Origin: Paenibacillus massiliensis subsp. panacisoli DSM 21345 | GTDB lineage: Bacteria; Bacillota; Bacilli; Paenibacillales; Paenibacillaceae | Direction of reading: 5' to 3' | Assembly (NCBI RefSeq): GCF_000426545.1 | Contig: NZ_AUFO01000008.1 | Coordinates: forward strand, 1 to 44,846 | DNA length: 44,846 bases | In this document: one piece after another, positions 1-7,548 of the stretch | Layout of the letters: each line of letters begins with the position of its first letter | Position numbering within the stretch: the first letter of the stretch is position 1 | Program-made: the position numbers and the translations under genes | The notes under the pieces: generated by a model | What the model was told of the DNA's origin: nothing | What the model saw: only the letters and a program-made list of their open reading frames with translations | Database searches by the model: none

Positions 1-155
1 GTTATCCCAGTCCTGAGGGCAGGTTGCCTACGTGTTACTCACCCGTCCGCCGCTAACTCTCAGGAGAGCAAGCTCTCCATCAAGTCCGCTCGACTTGCAT
101 GTATTAGGCACGCCGCCAGCGTTCGTCCTGAGCCAGGATCAAACTCTCCAATAAA
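1..155 (-). rRNA. rrs: 16S ribosomal RNA, 5' end only (partial)
   Basis: Read on the minus strand, the sequence contains the universal GAGTTTGATCCTGGCTCAG primer site, then GAACGCTGGCGGCGTGCCTAA and GTGAGTAACACGTAGG, which are conserved 16S positions from about 8 to 130. The mature 5' end is placed near 155 by comparison with the Bacillus form TTTATnGGAGAG. The gene runs off the left edge. The variable V1 stem around 60-90 resembles Paenibacillus, but this genus call is from memory and not a search. The truncation suggests a contig broken in a multicopy rRNA operon. Confidence 0.97.
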
Positions 156-286
156 GTTATTGAAAAGAGCGATAGCTCATTTTGAATCTGACGAGATTTA
201 ATATCTCATTGTTTTGCTCCAGTTTTCATACAGTCAAAGACATGTACCAAAAACCTTCGCGTTGGATTTTGCTTCACAAAATCCGC

Positions 287-314
287 TCACTCGTTGTTCA
301 GTTTTCAAAGATCA
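287..314 (-). promoter_or_regulatory. rrn leader boxA antitermination element
   Basis: On the minus strand the leader of the 16S gene reads TGATCTTTGAAAACTGAACA, the classical Firmicute rrn boxA region (core TCTTTGAAAACT). It lies about 130 bases upstream of the mature 16S end. Its known role is binding NusB/NusE for antitermination of rRNA transcription. Confidence 0.8.
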
Positions 315-358
315 ACTTTGTTTTCTTTACCGAGTAACTCTCGCTCAGCAACTTTTAT

Positions 359-387
359 ATCTTATCATATCCTCACCAAGTTTGCAA
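359..387 (-). promoter_or_regulatory. Promoter-proximal sigma-A promoter of the rrn operon
   Basis: On the minus strand a -35 TTGCAA (382-387) and a -10 TAAGAT (359-364) are separated by exactly 17 bases. It faces the 16S gene and is the nearer of two tandem promoters, as is usual for Firmicute rrn operons. Confidence 0.7.
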
Positions 388-477
388 GCATTATTTTAGT
401 TTGATTTAAATGTCTTCATTCGAACTAAATTCCACTTTACCGCCCTGATTTCTCAGTGCTTTCTTGGCCGGAAATAG

Positions 478-506
478 AATATACCATGTCCATCAGTATA
501 GTGCAA
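478..506 (-). promoter_or_regulatory. Distal sigma-A promoter of the rrn operon
   Basis: On the minus strand a -35 TTGCAC (501-506) and a -10 TATATT (478-483) are spaced by 17 bases. Together with the second promoter about 120 bases downstream it forms a tandem P1/P2 arrangement. Confidence 0.7.
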
Positions 507-747
507 CCTTTTTTTAAAATACATTTTTTTAACAACAACAATAAATCAAGAAATGCATAAAGCCCCCACCATAGCAGCGGTCTTTATAATCGCTTTCCCC
601 CAGTTCTTTAGATTACTTTATAATATAAAAGAAACCTGTAATATTCTATATTCGCTAGTAGGCTTTCTTACAGAAGGTGTGGAAGCACTACTTCCTTTGA
701 CCAGTCCCGCACTCTCCGTTTATGTGCTTATCGACTGTGACAAATTT

Positions 748-845
748 AGAGCTACTACGCAGCATCTATAGCAGGTAGTAGCTCTTAAGGTAGCACTGCA
801 GGTAAGCGGTACCCCTAATAGGAAATCATCCACACCTCCTATTAG
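748..845. repeat. Two inverted repeats between rrn leader and amidohydrolase gene
   Basis: Two perfect hairpins are visible: arms 748-757 and 776-785 (AGAGCTACTA, 10 bp), and arms 815-823 and 837-845 (CTAATAGGA, 9 bp). They lie downstream of the amidohydrolase stop in its direction of transcription and may act as transcription terminators, although neither is followed by a convincing U tract on the minus strand. The remaining sequence between 507 and 880 shows no gene that I can support. Confidence 0.4.
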
Positions 846-880
846 AGCATCTTCAAAGTTCCTTTCAACCATAGATCCTC

Positions 881-2476
881 TCAAGCTTGATAAGCCATTA
901 CCCCATTCACAATCGTCATCTGCACTCGCGCCTTCAATAGCTCGTCTGGAGTCTCATGCAGGAGTTCCCTGTCAAGCACTGTAAAGTCCGCCCGATAGCC
1001 TTGCTGGATGATCCCTCGCTCTTCTGCCTCTCCAGCAGCTACTGCCCCTCCCTTGCTGAACAGTAATAGCGCCTCTGATAGAGATAGCTTTTCTTCAGTG
1101 ATGTAGCCCTCGTGTGACTCTTCAGGCTTACGCCGAGTGACTGCAGCATGTAATCCAAGCAAGGGATCCAAGGGCTCTATAGGTGCATCACTGCCACCTG
1201 CACAAGGAATCCCGGCCTGCATGAGCTTCCGCCAAGCGTACAAGAATTCCGTTCTGTGTGGCCCCACTCGCTCCAGCACCCACGGGAAATCACTAACGAC
1301 AAAACGCGGCTGTATATCCGCAATAAGATGCAACTCCGACATCCTCTCCACCAGCCCGCTATCGAGCACCTGTGCATGAATAAATCGATCAGGCAGCATC
1401 GAAGTTGCTGGTAGGCGGTGCTTCTCCAGAGCCGTAAGCAGCAGATCTGCCGCACCGTCGCCGATCGCATGCGCTGCAATCGGGAAGCCCGCCTGCCTTG
1501 CTGCAGCCACAAGCTGCTCCAAACCATCCGCCGAATGAATTGCCATTCCCACCGTCTGGGTAGCATCATGATAAGGCTCACGCAACAAAGCCGTTCTGCC
1601 TCCGATGGCACCATCCACGAAGAGCTTCACACTGCCCATCTTCAGCCATTCATCCCCTGAACCCCCATGCAACCCCAATCCAACAGCCTCTTCAAGGAAT
1701 GGATGGTACAGCAAATGATGAGTACGAAGGGCAATCCCCTCCTCAAGCAGCTCTCTATGGATGCGCAGCATCGTTTCTACACTGCCATGCAGCCGCAAAT
1801 CCTCTGTATGTACACCTGTTAGTCCCAATCTCAGCGCATCCTGGGACGCTTGACGTATCATCTGCTTTTTACTCTCATAATCGGGCTCTGGCTGGACTTT
1901 CTGGAATAGAAAGCTCGCTTCCTCATACACCCAGCCATTCAGTTCTCCGTACTCATCTCTGCCAAATGAACCCGATGCAGGATCAGGAGTATCCTTGTGA
2001 ACCCCCGCACGACGAAATGCCTCCGTATTTGCGAGAAAAGCATGAAAGCAGGTTCTAGTCAAAAAGACCGGATGTGTGCTAGTAATCTCGTCCAACTCTG
2101 AGATATGTGGGGCCATACGATCCGGGAAGGCATTCTCATTCCAGTTCAGGCCCAGAATCCATTCTCCAGAACTCGTCGTCTCCGCCTTACGGCGCAGCAT
2201 GTAGAGCATCTCCTGTCTGGAGGATGCGGCGCTGAAATCGAGCATGGACAGCTTCATCCCGTGCATGGACAAGTGCATATGCGAATCAACAAGTCCTGGG
2301 AGCACATGCCCTCCCTGCCAATCAACGATCTCATAGTGTTGGCCACTAAGCTGAAGCTTCAGCTCCTTTTGCCCACCAATGGCCTCAATTTTCCCGTCCT
2401 GTACAACTATGGCCTCCAACTCATCTGTAGCACGTCCATACAAGTGACCATTTATATAGAGAGTTTTTGTCATCAT
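881..2476 (-). CDS. YtcJ-like metal-dependent amidohydrolase
   Basis: This 531-residue protein is a full-length member of the amidohydrolase 3 (YtcJ) branch of the metallo-dependent hydrolases. The N-terminal beta domain is followed by LPGLVDSHMHLS near residue 60, the first metal-binding HxH. Later come HAIGDGA, RFIHAQ and GGSDAPIEPLDPL, which carry the remaining metal ligands of the TIM barrel. The family hydrolyses C-N bonds of amides or cyclic amides in the cytoplasm. The substrate cannot be told from sequence. The ATG is preceded by an AGAAGGATG ribosome site. The gene starts 31 bases after sfp, so the two are probably one transcript. Confidence 0.9.
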   Translation of the reverse strand: MMTKTLYINGHLYGRATDELEAIVVQDGKIEAIGGQKELKLQLSGQHYEIVDWQGGHVLPGLVDSHMHLSMHGMKLSMLDFSAASSRQEMLYMLRRKAETTSSGEWILGLNWNENAFPDRMAPHISELDEITSTHPVFLTRTCFHAFLANTEAFRRAGVHKDTPDPASGSFGRDEYGELNGWVYEEASFLFQKVQPEPDYESKKQMIRQASQDALRLGLTGVHTEDLRLHGSVETMLRIHRELLEEGIALRTHHLLYHPFLEEAVGLGLHGGSGDEWLKMGSVKLFVDGAIGGRTALLREPYHDATQTVGMAIHSADGLEQLVAAARQAGFPIAAHAIGDGAADLLLTALEKHRLPATSMLPDRFIHAQVLDSGLVERMSELHLIADIQPRFVVSDFPWVLERVGPHRTEFLYAWRKLMQAGIPCAGGSDAPIEPLDPLLGLHAAVTRRKPEESHEGYITEEKLSLSEALLLFSKGGAVAAGEAEERGIIQQGYRADFTVLDRELLHETPDELLKARVQMTIVNGVMAYQA

Positions 2477-2507
2477 ATCATCCTTCTACCTTTTGAATTG
2501 CTTACTC

Positions 2508-3194
2508 CTATTGCAGTTGAATCTCCTCTACTGTCACAATAACCAGCTTGTCCGGGAATCCAGGGTGTAGCGCACTTGCTGCTAGCTTATAGCCTGCGTC
2601 AAGCTCATACTGCTTGAAATGCTGATATCTTGTGGACCAGTCCTTTGTACGTAGAGCAATGCCTTGTATACCGATGTTGAAATCGAAGCTAATTGAATCC
2701 AGAGGAATGCTTAAGCCCTTCCCCTCCGCCTTGACGAGACTCTCCTTCAACGTCCATATATCATAGAAATAGTCTAGCTGAGGCTTTCCTTCGAGCTCAC
2801 TCCATCGCATGTACTCGTCATCTGACATAATCATGCGCGCTACTCCATCCTCCACTGGTTTTACAGCCTCCACATCAATACCGATCTCCGCAAAATCCAC
2901 AGCGCATACCACCCAACGCCCTGCATGGGACACATTGTAGTACAGCCCTTCGTGACTCGATAGACTCGGTTTACCGTATGCGTTGGCACCAAATTGCAAG
3001 CGATGATTAGGCACACCCAAATGGCGGCAGAGCACCCAACGTGCCAACACATCTCCCCCTAGGCTCCGCAAGGCATCTGCCCGGCGATAATATCGTGCGA
3101 GTCTGTCCCTTTTGTCCCCCGACACCCACGAAGTCAGCTCATCATAACGCTGCTCCATAGCTTCATCTGTAATATCTAACGCATAGATTTCCAT
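2508..3194 (-). CDS. sfp: 4'-phosphopantetheinyl transferase, Sfp type
   Basis: The 228-residue length fits the Sfp/Gsp branch. The signature is complete: GIDVE (D107, E109) binds magnesium, and WTLKESLVKAEGKG (residues 147-160) supplies K150, E151 and K155. The enzyme moves the phosphopantetheine arm of coenzyme A to a serine of peptidyl or acyl carrier proteins and is required for nonribosomal peptide and polyketide synthesis. No such synthases lie in the window, so its substrates are elsewhere. A GGAGGT ribosome site precedes the ATG. It is followed closely by the amidohydrolase gene on the same strand. Confidence 0.93.
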   Translation of the reverse strand: MEIYALDITDEAMEQRYDELTSWVSGDKRDRLARYYRRADALRSLGGDVLARWVLCRHLGVPNHRLQFGANAYGKPSLSSHEGLYYNVSHAGRWVVCAVDFAEIGIDVEAVKPVEDGVARMIMSDDEYMRWSELEGKPQLDYFYDIWTLKESLVKAEGKGLSIPLDSISFDFNIGIQGIALRTKDWSTRYQHFKQYELDAGYKLAASALHPGFPDKLVIVTVEEIQLQ

Positions 3195-3759
3195 GAAGAG
3201 ACCTCCTGCAGACTACCTAATTCCTTCGACTCCTACTATCTTCTTGTATATGAACACTACTACTGCAAATTAAACACCAGTTCAACTATTTCTTTTGCAG
3301 CAGATTCCAACACGTACATCAGTCGAATCGGGCTCGTTATACCGAATTCGCTAGCTTATTAGCTAGCGAATCAGTTAGACATTGAATCAAATCTTTATAA
3401 AAACAATTAGCCGAATTAGTTAGCGGATAAATCTACCAAATATAGTATTCACAAGTATAACAGATGGGGCACATTTCCCGCCATCTTCGGCATCCTGGAT
3501 TTACTCCTACTGCGATTCTTCCTCTTCCTGCTGCATGTCAGCAGCTGTAGATGACTTGTGACGGAATACATTCGTCTTGTCTGCTTGTCTATTCGTCTGC
3601 GGCCAGACTGCCCGTTCTCAAAATATAGCCACTAATTATTCTAAGGAGCCATCACATATCGCACTGCCGTCTGAATATACATAAGAACCAAGCATTACAA
3701 TAGCATGAAGGAACGAAGTCGCTGACTTAACCCAAGCATACTACAAGGAGGTGCCTATC
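3195..3759. other. Intergenic region between sfp and yhbH with a 10-bp hairpin
   Basis: This 565-base gap separates two divergent transcripts and must hold promoters for both, but I cannot assign them with confidence. A perfect 10-bp inverted repeat (ATTCGCTAGC, arms 3346-3355 and 3362-3371, 6-base loop) is followed 46 bases later by a related sequence, CCGAATTAGTTAGC at 3413-3426, which matches 11 of 14 positions of CCGAATTCGCTAGC at 3343-3356. No sigma-E promoter for yhbH could be placed convincingly. No open reading frame here looks real. Confidence 0.5.
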
Positions 3760-4914
3760 GTGTCGGAATCACATATGCCGTATTCATTTGTTGTATCCCG
3801 TGAAGACTGGTCACTGCATCGCAAAGGGTATCAGGATCAACAGCGTCATCAGGAGAAGGTAAAAGATATCATCAAGCAGAATCTGCCAGACTTGATCACG
3901 GAAGAGAACATTATTATGTCCGACGGCAAGCAGATCATCAAAATCCCCGTACGCAGCCTTGATGAGTATCGCTTCGTCTATAATTTCAACAAACAAAAGC
4001 ATGTAGGTCAGGGAGACGGAAAGAGTAAGGTCGGTGATACGATCGGCCGTGATCAGGCACCGAGCAAGCAGCCAGGCAAAGGAGAAAAAGCAGGGGATCA
4101 GCCAGGCCACGACATTATTGAAGCCGAGGTAAGTCTTGAGGATCTGGAGGATATGCTGTTCGATGAGATGGAGCTGCCGAATCTTCAGCAGAAGGACAAA
4201 GAACAGATCGAGGTACATTCCATAGTCTTCAATGATATACGCAAAAAAGGAATGCAGTCCAACATTGACAAAAAACGAACGATTATGGAGAACCTACGCC
4301 GCAACGCAAGACAAGGGCAGCCAGGAATTCATCATATCAGTCCGGATGATCTGCGTTACAAGACCTGGGAGGACAAATACATCCCGCAATCCAATGCTGT
4401 GATCATTGCCATGATGGATACGTCCGGCTCCATGGGCTCCTTCGAAAAATATTGTGCAAGAAGCTTCTTCTTCTGGATGACCCGCTTCCTTCGTAGGCAA
4501 TATGAGAAGGTTGAGATCGTCTTCCTCGCGCACCATACCGAGGCCAAGGAGGTCACCGAGGAAGAATTCTTCACACGCGGAGAGAGTGGTGGAACCATCT
4601 GCTCCTCTGCCTACATCAAGGCTCTTGAAATCATCGACAAGCGTTATCCCCCTGCCAGCTATAACATCTATCCCTTTCACTTCTCGGATGGAGATAATCT
4701 GACCTCTGACAACGAACGCTGCGTGAAGCTGATCGGTGAGCTCATGCAACGCAGCAACATGTTCGGCTATGGAGAGGTGAACCAATACAACCGCAGCAGT
4801 ACGTTGATGTCCGCCTATCGGCACATCAAGGGAGAGCAATTCATGTACTATGTGATTAAGGAGAAGGGCGAGGTCTATCAGGCCCTGAAGTCCTTTTTCC
4901 GCCGACCGACATAA
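3760..4914 (+). CDS. yhbH: Sporulation protein YhbH (DUF444, von Willebrand A-like)
   Basis: The 384-residue product matches Bacillus subtilis YhbH along its length by memory: [10 protein letters not shown] near the N terminus, [11 protein letters not shown], the basic/glycine-rich segment KHVGQGDG, and a C-terminal vWA-like fold with the MIDAS-type DTSGS at residues 220-224 and [11 protein letters not shown]. In Bacillus the gene is expressed early in sporulation in the mother cell; its biochemical role is unknown, although it usually travels with prkA and spoVR. I chose GTG at 3760 because AAGGAGGTG (3745-3753) lies 6 bases before it, whereas the GTG at 3751 lies within that ribosome site. 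spoVR follows 62 bases downstream. Confidence 0.93.
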   Translation: MSESHMPYSFVVSREDWSLHRKGYQDQQRHQEKVKDIIKQNLPDLITEENIIMSDGKQIIKIPVRSLDEYRFVYNFNKQKHVGQGDGKSKVGDTIGRDQAPSKQPGKGEKAGDQPGHDIIEAEVSLEDLEDMLFDEMELPNLQQKDKEQIEVHSIVFNDIRKKGMQSNIDKKRTIMENLRRNARQGQPGIHHISPDDLRYKTWEDKYIPQSNAVIIAMMDTSGSMGSFEKYCARSFFFWMTRFLRRQYEKVEIVFLAHHTEAKEVTEEEFFTRGESGGTICSSAYIKALEIIDKRYPPASYNIYPFHFSDGDNLTSDNERCVKLIGELMQRSNMFGYGEVNQYNRSSTLMSAYRHIKGEQFMYYVIKEKGEVYQALKSFFRRPT

Positions 4915-5124
4915 ACGGATTGTCCGCACATACTCATAAAATATGAAGCAGAATATAGACCTGCGGAGGGATGGTTATGACGCAAGCGGAAATGAAGCAG
5001 CTGGAACGATCCATTGCAGAGATTACGGAGATCGCGTCTAGCTTTGGCCTTGATTTTTACCCGATGCGCTACGAAATTTGCCCTGCAGATATCATCTATA
5101 CCTTTGGCGCCTACGGTATGCCTA

Positions 5125-5178
5125 CAAGATTTAACCACTGGAGCTTCGGCAAAACAAAATACAAATCAAATGAAAACA
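5125..5178 (+). other. attL, left prophage junction
   Basis: Left of 5150 the sequence is spoVR (attB half); right of it the sequence is identical to the right half of the attP found behind the integrase. At the border the spoVR side reads CTTCGGC and the attP side reads GTTCGCT before the shared AAAACAAAATAC. Only two to four bases can therefore be common to attB and attP, which fits a large serine integrase with its short core. Confidence 0.85.
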
Positions 5179-5245
5179 AAGAACCCGCTGAAATAAAGGG
5201 TTCTTTGTTTTTTTGGTCTATTTTTTCTTGTTGTAGTAACTAAAT
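5151..5245 (+). repeat. 95-bp terminal repeat, copy 1 (phage left end)
   Basis: These 95 bases recur without a mismatch at 44752-44846, where the window ends. The copy here is the first 95 bases of phage DNA and contains the bidirectional terminator and the end of a small HTH gene. The repeat is explained by circular phage DNA, not by a duplicated sequence of its own. Confidence 0.97.
5173..5211. terminator. Bidirectional intrinsic terminator at the phage left end
   Basis: A 14-bp perfect stem (AAAACAAAGAACCC at 5173-5186 with its complement at 5198-5211, 11-base loop) has T runs on both sides. It would stop the minus-strand HTH gene and, in the circular phage, the plus-strand integrase gene that lies just upstream of attP. 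Confidence 0.9.
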
Positions 5246-5406
5246 AGAGCGACGAATGTATGCGCTGGGACCTTGCCGCAATCCTCTTCATATTTTTTCA
5301 ATGTGCTTGGGGATATTCCTACAACGCTTGAAGCTTCGTGCATTGTACACCCATTTTTTAGGCGAGCTTCCCTCAATTTCGATTTGTTAGTTTTTGTGTC
5401 TGACAT
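5218..5406 (-). CDS. Small XRE-type HTH protein
   Basis: This 62-residue protein has a helix-turn-helix of the Cro/CI kind: [20 protein letters not shown] followed by [10 protein letters not shown], an XRE-like recognition helix and a YE end. The chosen ATG at 5406 lies 7 bases after GAGGTG; an upstream in-frame start at 5421 lacks a ribosome site. It is divergent to another small HTH gene at 5503 and ends in the phage-end terminator. Its target is unknown. A pair of divergent HTH genes so close to attL could control the neighbouring Spo0E-like gene or excision, but nothing in the sequence proves it. Confidence 0.75.
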   Translation of the reverse strand: MSDTKTNKSKLREARLKNGCTMHEASSVVGISPSTLKKYEEDCGKVPAHTFVALFSYYNKKK

Positions 5407-5443
5407 CAGCAAGCACCTCAAATCATAATAGGATAAATGTTTG

Positions 5444-5472
5444 TTTACTATTCATTTCTCTTCTTGTATACT
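5444..5472 (+). promoter_or_regulatory. Sigma-A promoter of the plus-strand HTH gene
   Basis: The -35 TTTACT (5444-5449) and the -10 TATACT (5467-5472) are 17 bases apart. The -10 lies 31 bases before the start codon at 5503. Confidence 0.6.
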
Positions 5473-5502
5473 CATTGAGAATCATTTTCTATGAGGTGGA
5501 AC

Positions 5503-5715
5503 ATGGCACCCCGTCCAGGGAGGAGCCGTTTGCCTTATCTGCTTGACCAAAAGCGGATAAAGCGTGTAGACCTCGCAATCCATTTAGGCGTTACTCCTGC
5601 GTTTATCACTATGATAATTAAAGGAGAACGCTATTTTTCTTATCCTCTAGCTGCAAAAGCAGCTCATTACTTCAACTGCAGTATGGAGGAGTTACACGAA
5701 TGGATTGATGATTAG
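5503..5715 (+). CDS. Small XRE-type HTH protein
   Basis: The 70-residue product carries an XRE fold: LPYLLDQKRIKRVDLAIHLG, then VTPAFITMIIKGERYFSYPL and CSMEELHEW, the typical end of small Cro/CI-like regulators. ATG 5503 follows GAGGTGG by a few bases; the ATG at 5491 overlaps this ribosome site and is rejected. The gene has its own sigma-A-like promoter, is divergent to the HTH gene at 5218 and lies upstream of the Spo0E-like gene on the same strand. It may be expressed in the lysogen. Confidence 0.8.
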   Translation: MAPRPGRSRLPYLLDQKRIKRVDLAIHLGVTPAFITMIIKGERYFSYPLAAKAAHYFNCSMEELHEWIDD

Positions 5716-5870
5716 CTTGGCAAACGGTGTTGGCTTCGGCCCTCCCGTGAGCTGATATTAACTTTTAGTTAACTCACTCCTGTCCCTCGAAAATTAAATC
5801 CGCTTACATAATCATATACCAAACACATGTTCTTGTCTCTATGTACAGAGTCGATAAAAAGACTAATTTT

Positions 5871-6022
5871 TTCGACCCTCCGACACCCCTCCAATCTTTG
5901 TAATCTCTGGTGCTATGTACTCATGGTACAATATAAAAATCGACATTCACAGAAATATATGTCGACAAAACTGCCCGAAAAAGACACCCTAATGTCGAAA
6001 CCTTAAAATATATGGATATAAT
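5871..6022 (+). promoter_or_regulatory. Putative Spo0A-controlled promoter of the Spo0E-like gene
   Basis: A perfect Spo0A box TGTCGAA lies at 5993-5999, exactly where the -35 region of a -10 TATAAT at 6017-6022 should be. No TTGACA-like -35 is present, as in Spo0A-activated sigma-A promoters. Further sites with 6 of 7 matches are at 5871-5877 (TTCGACC), 5879-5885 (TCCGACA), 5939-5945 (ATCGACA) and 5960-5966 (TGTCGAC). The sites at 5939 and 5960 form an inverted repeat. The rest of the 5716-6064 gap shows no gene. One 7-mer match alone would be expected several times per window by chance; the clustering and the -35 overlap are what make this notable. Confidence 0.5.
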
Positions 6023-6064
6023 GTGCGAAGTGTGGATATAACAAACTCAAAAAGAGGTTGTTAT

Positions 6065-6412
6065 ATGACAGATGAAATTCGACGCGAAATCGAGAAATTT
6101 CAAAAGAAAATGTACGATTTGGTGAACGAGAAAGGTTTAGGCCATCCGGACGTGATAGAAGCCAGCCAGATGATCGACAAGCTGCTCAATAGGCTGCAGG
6201 AGAGGCAGCGGGAAATAGCGTCTACCAAGCGTATAAGCGTGGATTATGAAGGTGGTCAATTTGTCGTGTCATTGCGGCAGGCTAACGAACGGTATGTCAT
6301 CAGCGGGTATGATGCGTTGGATCAAGCTCTTGAGTGGGCACATAAGATATCTGAGCAATCAGAGTTACCTGTGTATTACCGTAACAAGTTGATTAAAAAG
6401 AAAGAGCAGTAA
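6065..6412 (+). CDS. Spo0E-like aspartyl-phosphate phosphatase with C-terminal extension
   Basis: The first 50 residues resemble the Spo0E/YisI/YnzD family: two predicted helices, EKFQKKMYDLVNEKGLGHPD then IEASQMIDKLLNRLQ, with the SQxxD signature. These proteins dephosphorylate Spo0A-P and so delay sporulation. Residues 56-115 are an additional segment (VDYEGGQFVVSLRQANERYV...) with no family I recognise. ATG 6065 is preceded by AAAGAGG; an earlier in-frame start at 6023 overlaps the -10 element and is unlikely. It is a plus-strand gene next to late genes on the minus strand, as expected of a lysogeny-expressed cargo gene. Homology is by motif recognition only. Confidence 0.7.
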   Translation: MTDEIRREIEKFQKKMYDLVNEKGLGHPDVIEASQMIDKLLNRLQERQREIASTKRISVDYEGGQFVVSLRQANERYVISGYDALDQALEWAHKISEQSELPVYYRNKLIKKKEQ

Positions 6413-6437
6413 GGTTATCCCTGCTGCTCCTTTGTTT
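6404..6437. terminator. Terminator between convergent Spo0E-like and endolysin genes
   Basis: GAGCAG (6404-6409) pairs with CTGCTC (6424-6429) and is followed by CTTTGTTTTTA. The stem overlaps the stop codon of the Spo0E-like gene. On the opposite strand the A-rich sequence before the stem gives a weaker U tract for the endolysin transcript. Confidence 0.6.
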
Positions 6438-7106
6438 TTACTTAGTGGTCAATGTTGCCGTCTTGGTCTGGTTGTCCCATTTCACATCAGCTCCAAGCGC
6501 ATTACCGACAGATCGTAGCGGCACATACACTTGGTTATTGATTAGTACGCCATCGTCAATTTTTTTGTCGTTAACGACTGTGTTTGTTTTGTCCAAATCC
6601 CCTCCCCCTTCCAGCAGCGCAGTCACCCGGATTTTAAACTGCTCCCATCCTGTCCACTTACCGCTGTCATACATCAACCGTGGGCATATCTTGCCCGACC
6701 AATCATAGTGCCTACGAAGTCGATCCACTCCCCAACCTCGTTCCTTGAGCATGCTGGCCACCAATTGCACTGCGTTGTCCAGCGTTTTAGCATAGTTGCC
6801 GCTCTCGCAGATCTCAATTCCGATACTGGTACGATTGCCACTACCAGACTTGCTGCCGTCTCCAGCGTGCCAAGCATTTTCGTTCAAAGGTATGCACTCA
6901 ATAGCCTCTTTTTCGTCAATGGCGATATGGTAGCTGGCTGTCCTGGTATTGGACTTGTTTGTAAGCCAACTACGCTCGTTTGCCGCGCTGCTGGATGCGT
7001 TTCCCGTGTTGTGTATGGTAATTGTCGTCGGGGTCATTGCAAGGCCTGGACGGCGGTTGTTGGCCGTCTCCTTGGGTATATGATCCTTACGGTATGGTAT
7101 ACTCAT
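6438..7106 (-). CDS. Endolysin, N-acetylmuramoyl-L-alanine amidase
   Basis: The 222-residue protein starts with an Amidase_2 (T7 lysozyme-like) domain: TITIHNTGN with H32, a middle SYHIAIDE, and HYDWSGKICPRLM with H133 and C141 as the probable zinc ligands. Residues 180-222 (VLINNQVYVPLRSVGNALGA...) are a copper-amine-oxidase-N/stalk-type domain, common in Paenibacillus cell-wall proteins and likely a wall-binding part. The enzyme cleaves the bond between muramic acid and the stem peptide at lysis. It overlaps the holin stop by 4 bases, a usual holin-lysin pair. Confidence 0.92.
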   Translation of the reverse strand: MSIPYRKDHIPKETANNRRPGLAMTPTTITIHNTGNASSSAANERSWLTNKSNTRTASYHIAIDEKEAIECIPLNENAWHAGDGSKSGSGNRTSIGIEICESGNYAKTLDNAVQLVASMLKERGWGVDRLRRHYDWSGKICPRLMYDSGKWTGWEQFKIRVTALLEGGGDLDKTNTVVNDKKIDDGVLINNQVYVPLRSVGNALGADVKWDNQTKTATLTTK

Positions 7107-7519
7107 GCGACTTTGTCATCTCCTTTATCAATACCGCTTTTACCTTTCAGGATCGCAACGGCTTGTTTGATCTGCTCAGGGACTGGCAGACCAATCTTTC
7201 CTGCATTTTCAATCCAACTCAGCAACTCGTTAGCCATGTAAAAATAAATGATGGCGTCCCGGAACATGTGGCCATCACCAAGCACCCCATCAACCAAATG
7301 ACCAACAGCTACCATTGCAAAAATAAACACTTTTCTAGCGATACCGTATAAACCCTTACGACTCTGCAATTCCCCAGTTACTCCAGCAGCAACAAGCCCC
7401 GATACATAATCCAACACGACAAATGCCAACAAGACGCCAAGAATACCTGACCAACCCCCAAAAAAATAAGCTGCAGCCCAGCTGCACCCCATCAAGATAT
7501 ATTTACCTACTGTTTCCAT
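7103..7519 (-). CDS. Holin (phage_holin_4 / toxin secretion-lysis family)
   Basis: The 138-residue protein has hydrophobic segments near residues 8-25, 26-48 and 65-80, with LLAFVVLDYVSGLVAAG and SRKGLYGIARK between them, the signature of phi29/Cp-1-like holins. It forms membrane lesions that release the endolysin at the end of the lytic cycle. A GGGGGAAG ribosome site precedes the ATG, and the gene overlaps the endolysin start. Confidence 0.9.
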   Translation of the reverse strand: METVGKYILMGCSWAAAYFFGGWSGILGVLLAFVVLDYVSGLVAAGVTGELQSRKGLYGIARKVFIFAMVAVGHLVDGVLGDGHMFRDAIIYFYMANELLSWIENAGKIGLPVPEQIKQAVAILKGKSGIDKGDDKVA

Positions 7520-7548
7520 AGTTCTTCCCCCATTAACTTTTTTGTGAT

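Larger units (their letters stand above)
4977..5243 (+). pseudogene. spoVR: spoVR 5' fragment, interrupted by the prophage
   Basis: The first 58 codons are clearly Spo[21 protein letters not shown], then [19 protein letters not shown], ending in HWSFGK. The family normally continues for more than 400 residues. From about 5151 the frame enters phage DNA and encodes 31 unrelated residues before a stop at 5241-5243. ATG 4977 is preferred over ATG 4971 because GGAGG (4965-4969) lies 7 bases before it. SpoVR is involved in spore cortex formation in Bacillus. The 3' part of the gene is not in this window. Since the break coincides with attL, excision should restore the gene, so this is an interrupted rather than a decayed gene. 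Confidence 0.95.

Noticed and set aside
214..771. Small open frames between the 16S gene and the amidohydrolase gene
   Set aside because: They lie over the rrn promoters, boxA and leader on the opposite strand, without ribosome sites or recognisable products.
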